Assembly (NCBI RefSeq): GCF_018847975.1
Contig: NZ_CP072597.1
Location: forward strand, 4,751,001 to 4,815,000
DNA length: 64,000 nucleotides
Direction of reading: 5' to 3'
From: Lysobacter sp. K5869
Lineage (GTDB): Bacteria > Pseudomonadota > Gammaproteobacteria > Xanthomonadales > Xanthomonadaceae
Each line of letters begins with the position of its first letter. Positions within the stretch are counted from its first letter, which is position 1. Positions 63,056-64,000 of the stretch are shown here, one piece after another. A model generated the notes under the pieces. The model saw nothing but the letters and a program-made list of their open reading frames with translations, had not been told where the DNA came from and made no database searches. Both the position numbers and the translations under genes were made by a program.

Positions 63056-63667
63056 ATGATTAGGGACGATCTGAGCGACAAGCTAGTCCATTTGGTTCGC
63101 GGTGACACAGTTGGAGACGCATTCAAGAAGTTTCAGAGCATCATCCGCGAGGGGCGGTTGCGGGGAGGTAACGGCTACATTAAAGGGGGATACAAATGCG
63201 TGTGCTTCACGGACACCCCCATCAGCAAGCTCGGCTACGTTCTTGCCAATCCGGATCCAAAAAAAATGCGCTACCGCCCGATTGGCATCATGGTGGACAA
63301 GAAGTATGTCTTTGAGGCTGGCGGACGTCCCGTTATCTATCAGCCAGACATTGACTTTGAGAAGCTGCCAGACGCCCTTCGCTACCGCCACGTTAGGTTT
63401 GAACTTGATCGACCAGAAGGCGCTGTTGACTTCACTTGGGAGCGAGAGTGGAGGCTACGTGCTGATGAACTCACACTTCCTCGGGATTCAACGACTGTCG
63501 TTCTTCCAAACCGTGACTGGCGTGACATCCTAGTTGAAGATCACATCACTCGGATTCAAGATGAGGTTCGACAATTGGGCAGTGATGCAGCCCTCGCAAT
63601 TGAAGCGTACCCATGGCATATCATTGTGCTTGAGGATCTTGGCATTCCGATTCCAGATGGGCTGTAA
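63056..63667 (+). CDS. AbiGi-like small protein of the island
   Basis: 203 residues from the ATG at 63056. The pattern LVHLVRGDTVGDAFKKFQSII, CVCFTDTPISKLGYVL (C50-I56), YRPIGIMVDKKYVFEAGGRPVIYQ and DFTWEREWRL (125-134) resembles a group of defence-associated proteins that includes the AbiGi abortive-infection antitoxin family. An ADP-ribosyltransferase-like fold is possible. No signal peptide. It lies 680 bp after the NTPase gene on the same strand with similarly low G+C. Whether the two act together is not known. Confidence 0.6.
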   Translation: MIRDDLSDKLVHLVRGDTVGDAFKKFQSIIREGRLRGGNGYIKGGYKCVCFTDTPISKLGYVLANPDPKKMRYRPIGIMVDKKYVFEAGGRPVIYQPDIDFEKLPDALRYRHVRFELDRPEGAVDFTWEREWRLRADELTLPRDSTTVVLPNRDWRDILVEDHITRIQDEVRQLGSDAALAIEAYPWHIIVLEDLGIPIPDGL

Positions 63668-64000
63668 CTACGCTTTCGTCGTCCTCGAAAAACCATCGAA
63701 TTGACGGCTTGGGCTTTGCAGGCCATCTGCAGGCCTTACTGACGTCCGCAGTGGCCGGAGGGCATCATGCGACTCAAAGCGAACATCTCACTTCTACCGG
63801 CGAGTTTGCAGTGGTCGCCGGGCCTGAAAACTGCGGCGCCTATCTTCGGGCTGGAAAATCTGGGTACCTCGCCCTAGCCGCCCCCTCGCTGCACGAAGCC
63901 AACACCCAAACCCGCCGCTTCGTCCAACAAACCATGACGGAGCAACGCATCCCCGGCCTACAGCTAGCCGTCGTCAAAGACGGCCGCATCGTCCTCTCGG
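63668..64000 (+). CDS. Serine beta-lactamase-like hydrolase, N-terminal part, possibly disrupted 5' end
   Basis: The window ends in a frame reading HEANTQTRRFVQQTMTEQRI then PGLQLAVVKDGRIVLS, the N-terminus of class C beta-lactamase/esterase-like serine hydrolases. The frame is open upstream through lower-G+C sequence without a good start. Another frame starts at an ATG at 63768 and reads MRLKANISLLPASLQ..AAP, like a decayed signal peptide, but stops at a TAG near 63878. The only nearby in-frame ATG is at 63934. The annotated start is therefore a guess, and the gene may be broken or only have lost its signal. Confidence 0.5.

Noticed and set aside
56150..63900. Direct-repeat attachment sites flanking the island
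   Set aside because: I looked for shared words at both edges and found none long enough to report.

Overview
The window is about 70% G+C by eye. Its gene families, codon use, arrayed REP-type repeats and gene order (a complete his operon headed by a TrpR-like gene, an mtnB-mtnD/mtnC methionine-salvage block, an hmsHFRS/pga-type exopolysaccharide operon with a Clp/CRP-type operator) point to a gammaproteobacterium of the Xanthomonadaceae, most likely Lysobacter or a close relative. This assignment is an inference; no rRNA is present.

Left part (1-10,460): two tandem APC-family amino acid permeases (the first cut by the window edge), then the methionine salvage genes mtnB-mtnD and mtnC with a small antisense gene between them. 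A two-gene cluster with a degenerate AroQ-like protein, a metallophosphoesterase/YdeI pair and an unknown gene follow, separated by paired palindromic repeats.

Histidine region (10,460-25,139): one long minus-strand operon, trpR-like regulator-hisG-hisD-hisC-hisB-hisH-hisA-hisF-hisIE, with most junctions overlapping. A TrpR-operator-like palindrome lies upstream. After it come a 7TMR-DISM diguanylate cyclase without an I-site, a small unknown gene, a 2OG-Fe(II) oxygenase, an unusually long histidine ammonia-lyase-type protein and hisS.

Middle (25,140-41,000): tRNA-Pro(CGG) with a good promoter and terminator, a DUF4019 lipoprotein, a YdeP-type molybdopterin oxidoreductase with a DyP peroxidase, a glycosyltransferase/polysaccharide-deacetylase pair facing a methyltransferase/MFS pair, a large secreted protein of unknown function and a GH92 alpha-mannosidase.

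Pga region (41,000-48,100): pgaABCD for poly-beta-1,6-N-acetylglucosamine-type polysaccharide. Upstream of pgaA are a consensus sigma-54 -24/-12 element and an ideal Clp/CRP palindrome. PgaD is fused to a third membrane segment and a TonB C-terminal domain.

Right part (48,100-64,000): a FrnE/DsbA-like protein, small secreted proteins, a LysE exporter, a DUF952 protein, a glycine-rich protein operon, a phospholipase-D-like protein and two small conserved genes. From about 56,210 to about 63,870 base composition drops and a defence-type island begins. It carries a 1,943-residue protein with an N-terminal PD-(D/E)XK nuclease-like domain, a STAND-type P-loop NTPase and a very long C-terminal region (Avs-like architecture), followed by a small protein that resembles AbiGi-type proteins. 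The window ends in the N-terminus of a serine beta-lactamase-like hydrolase whose 5' end looks disrupted at the island edge.
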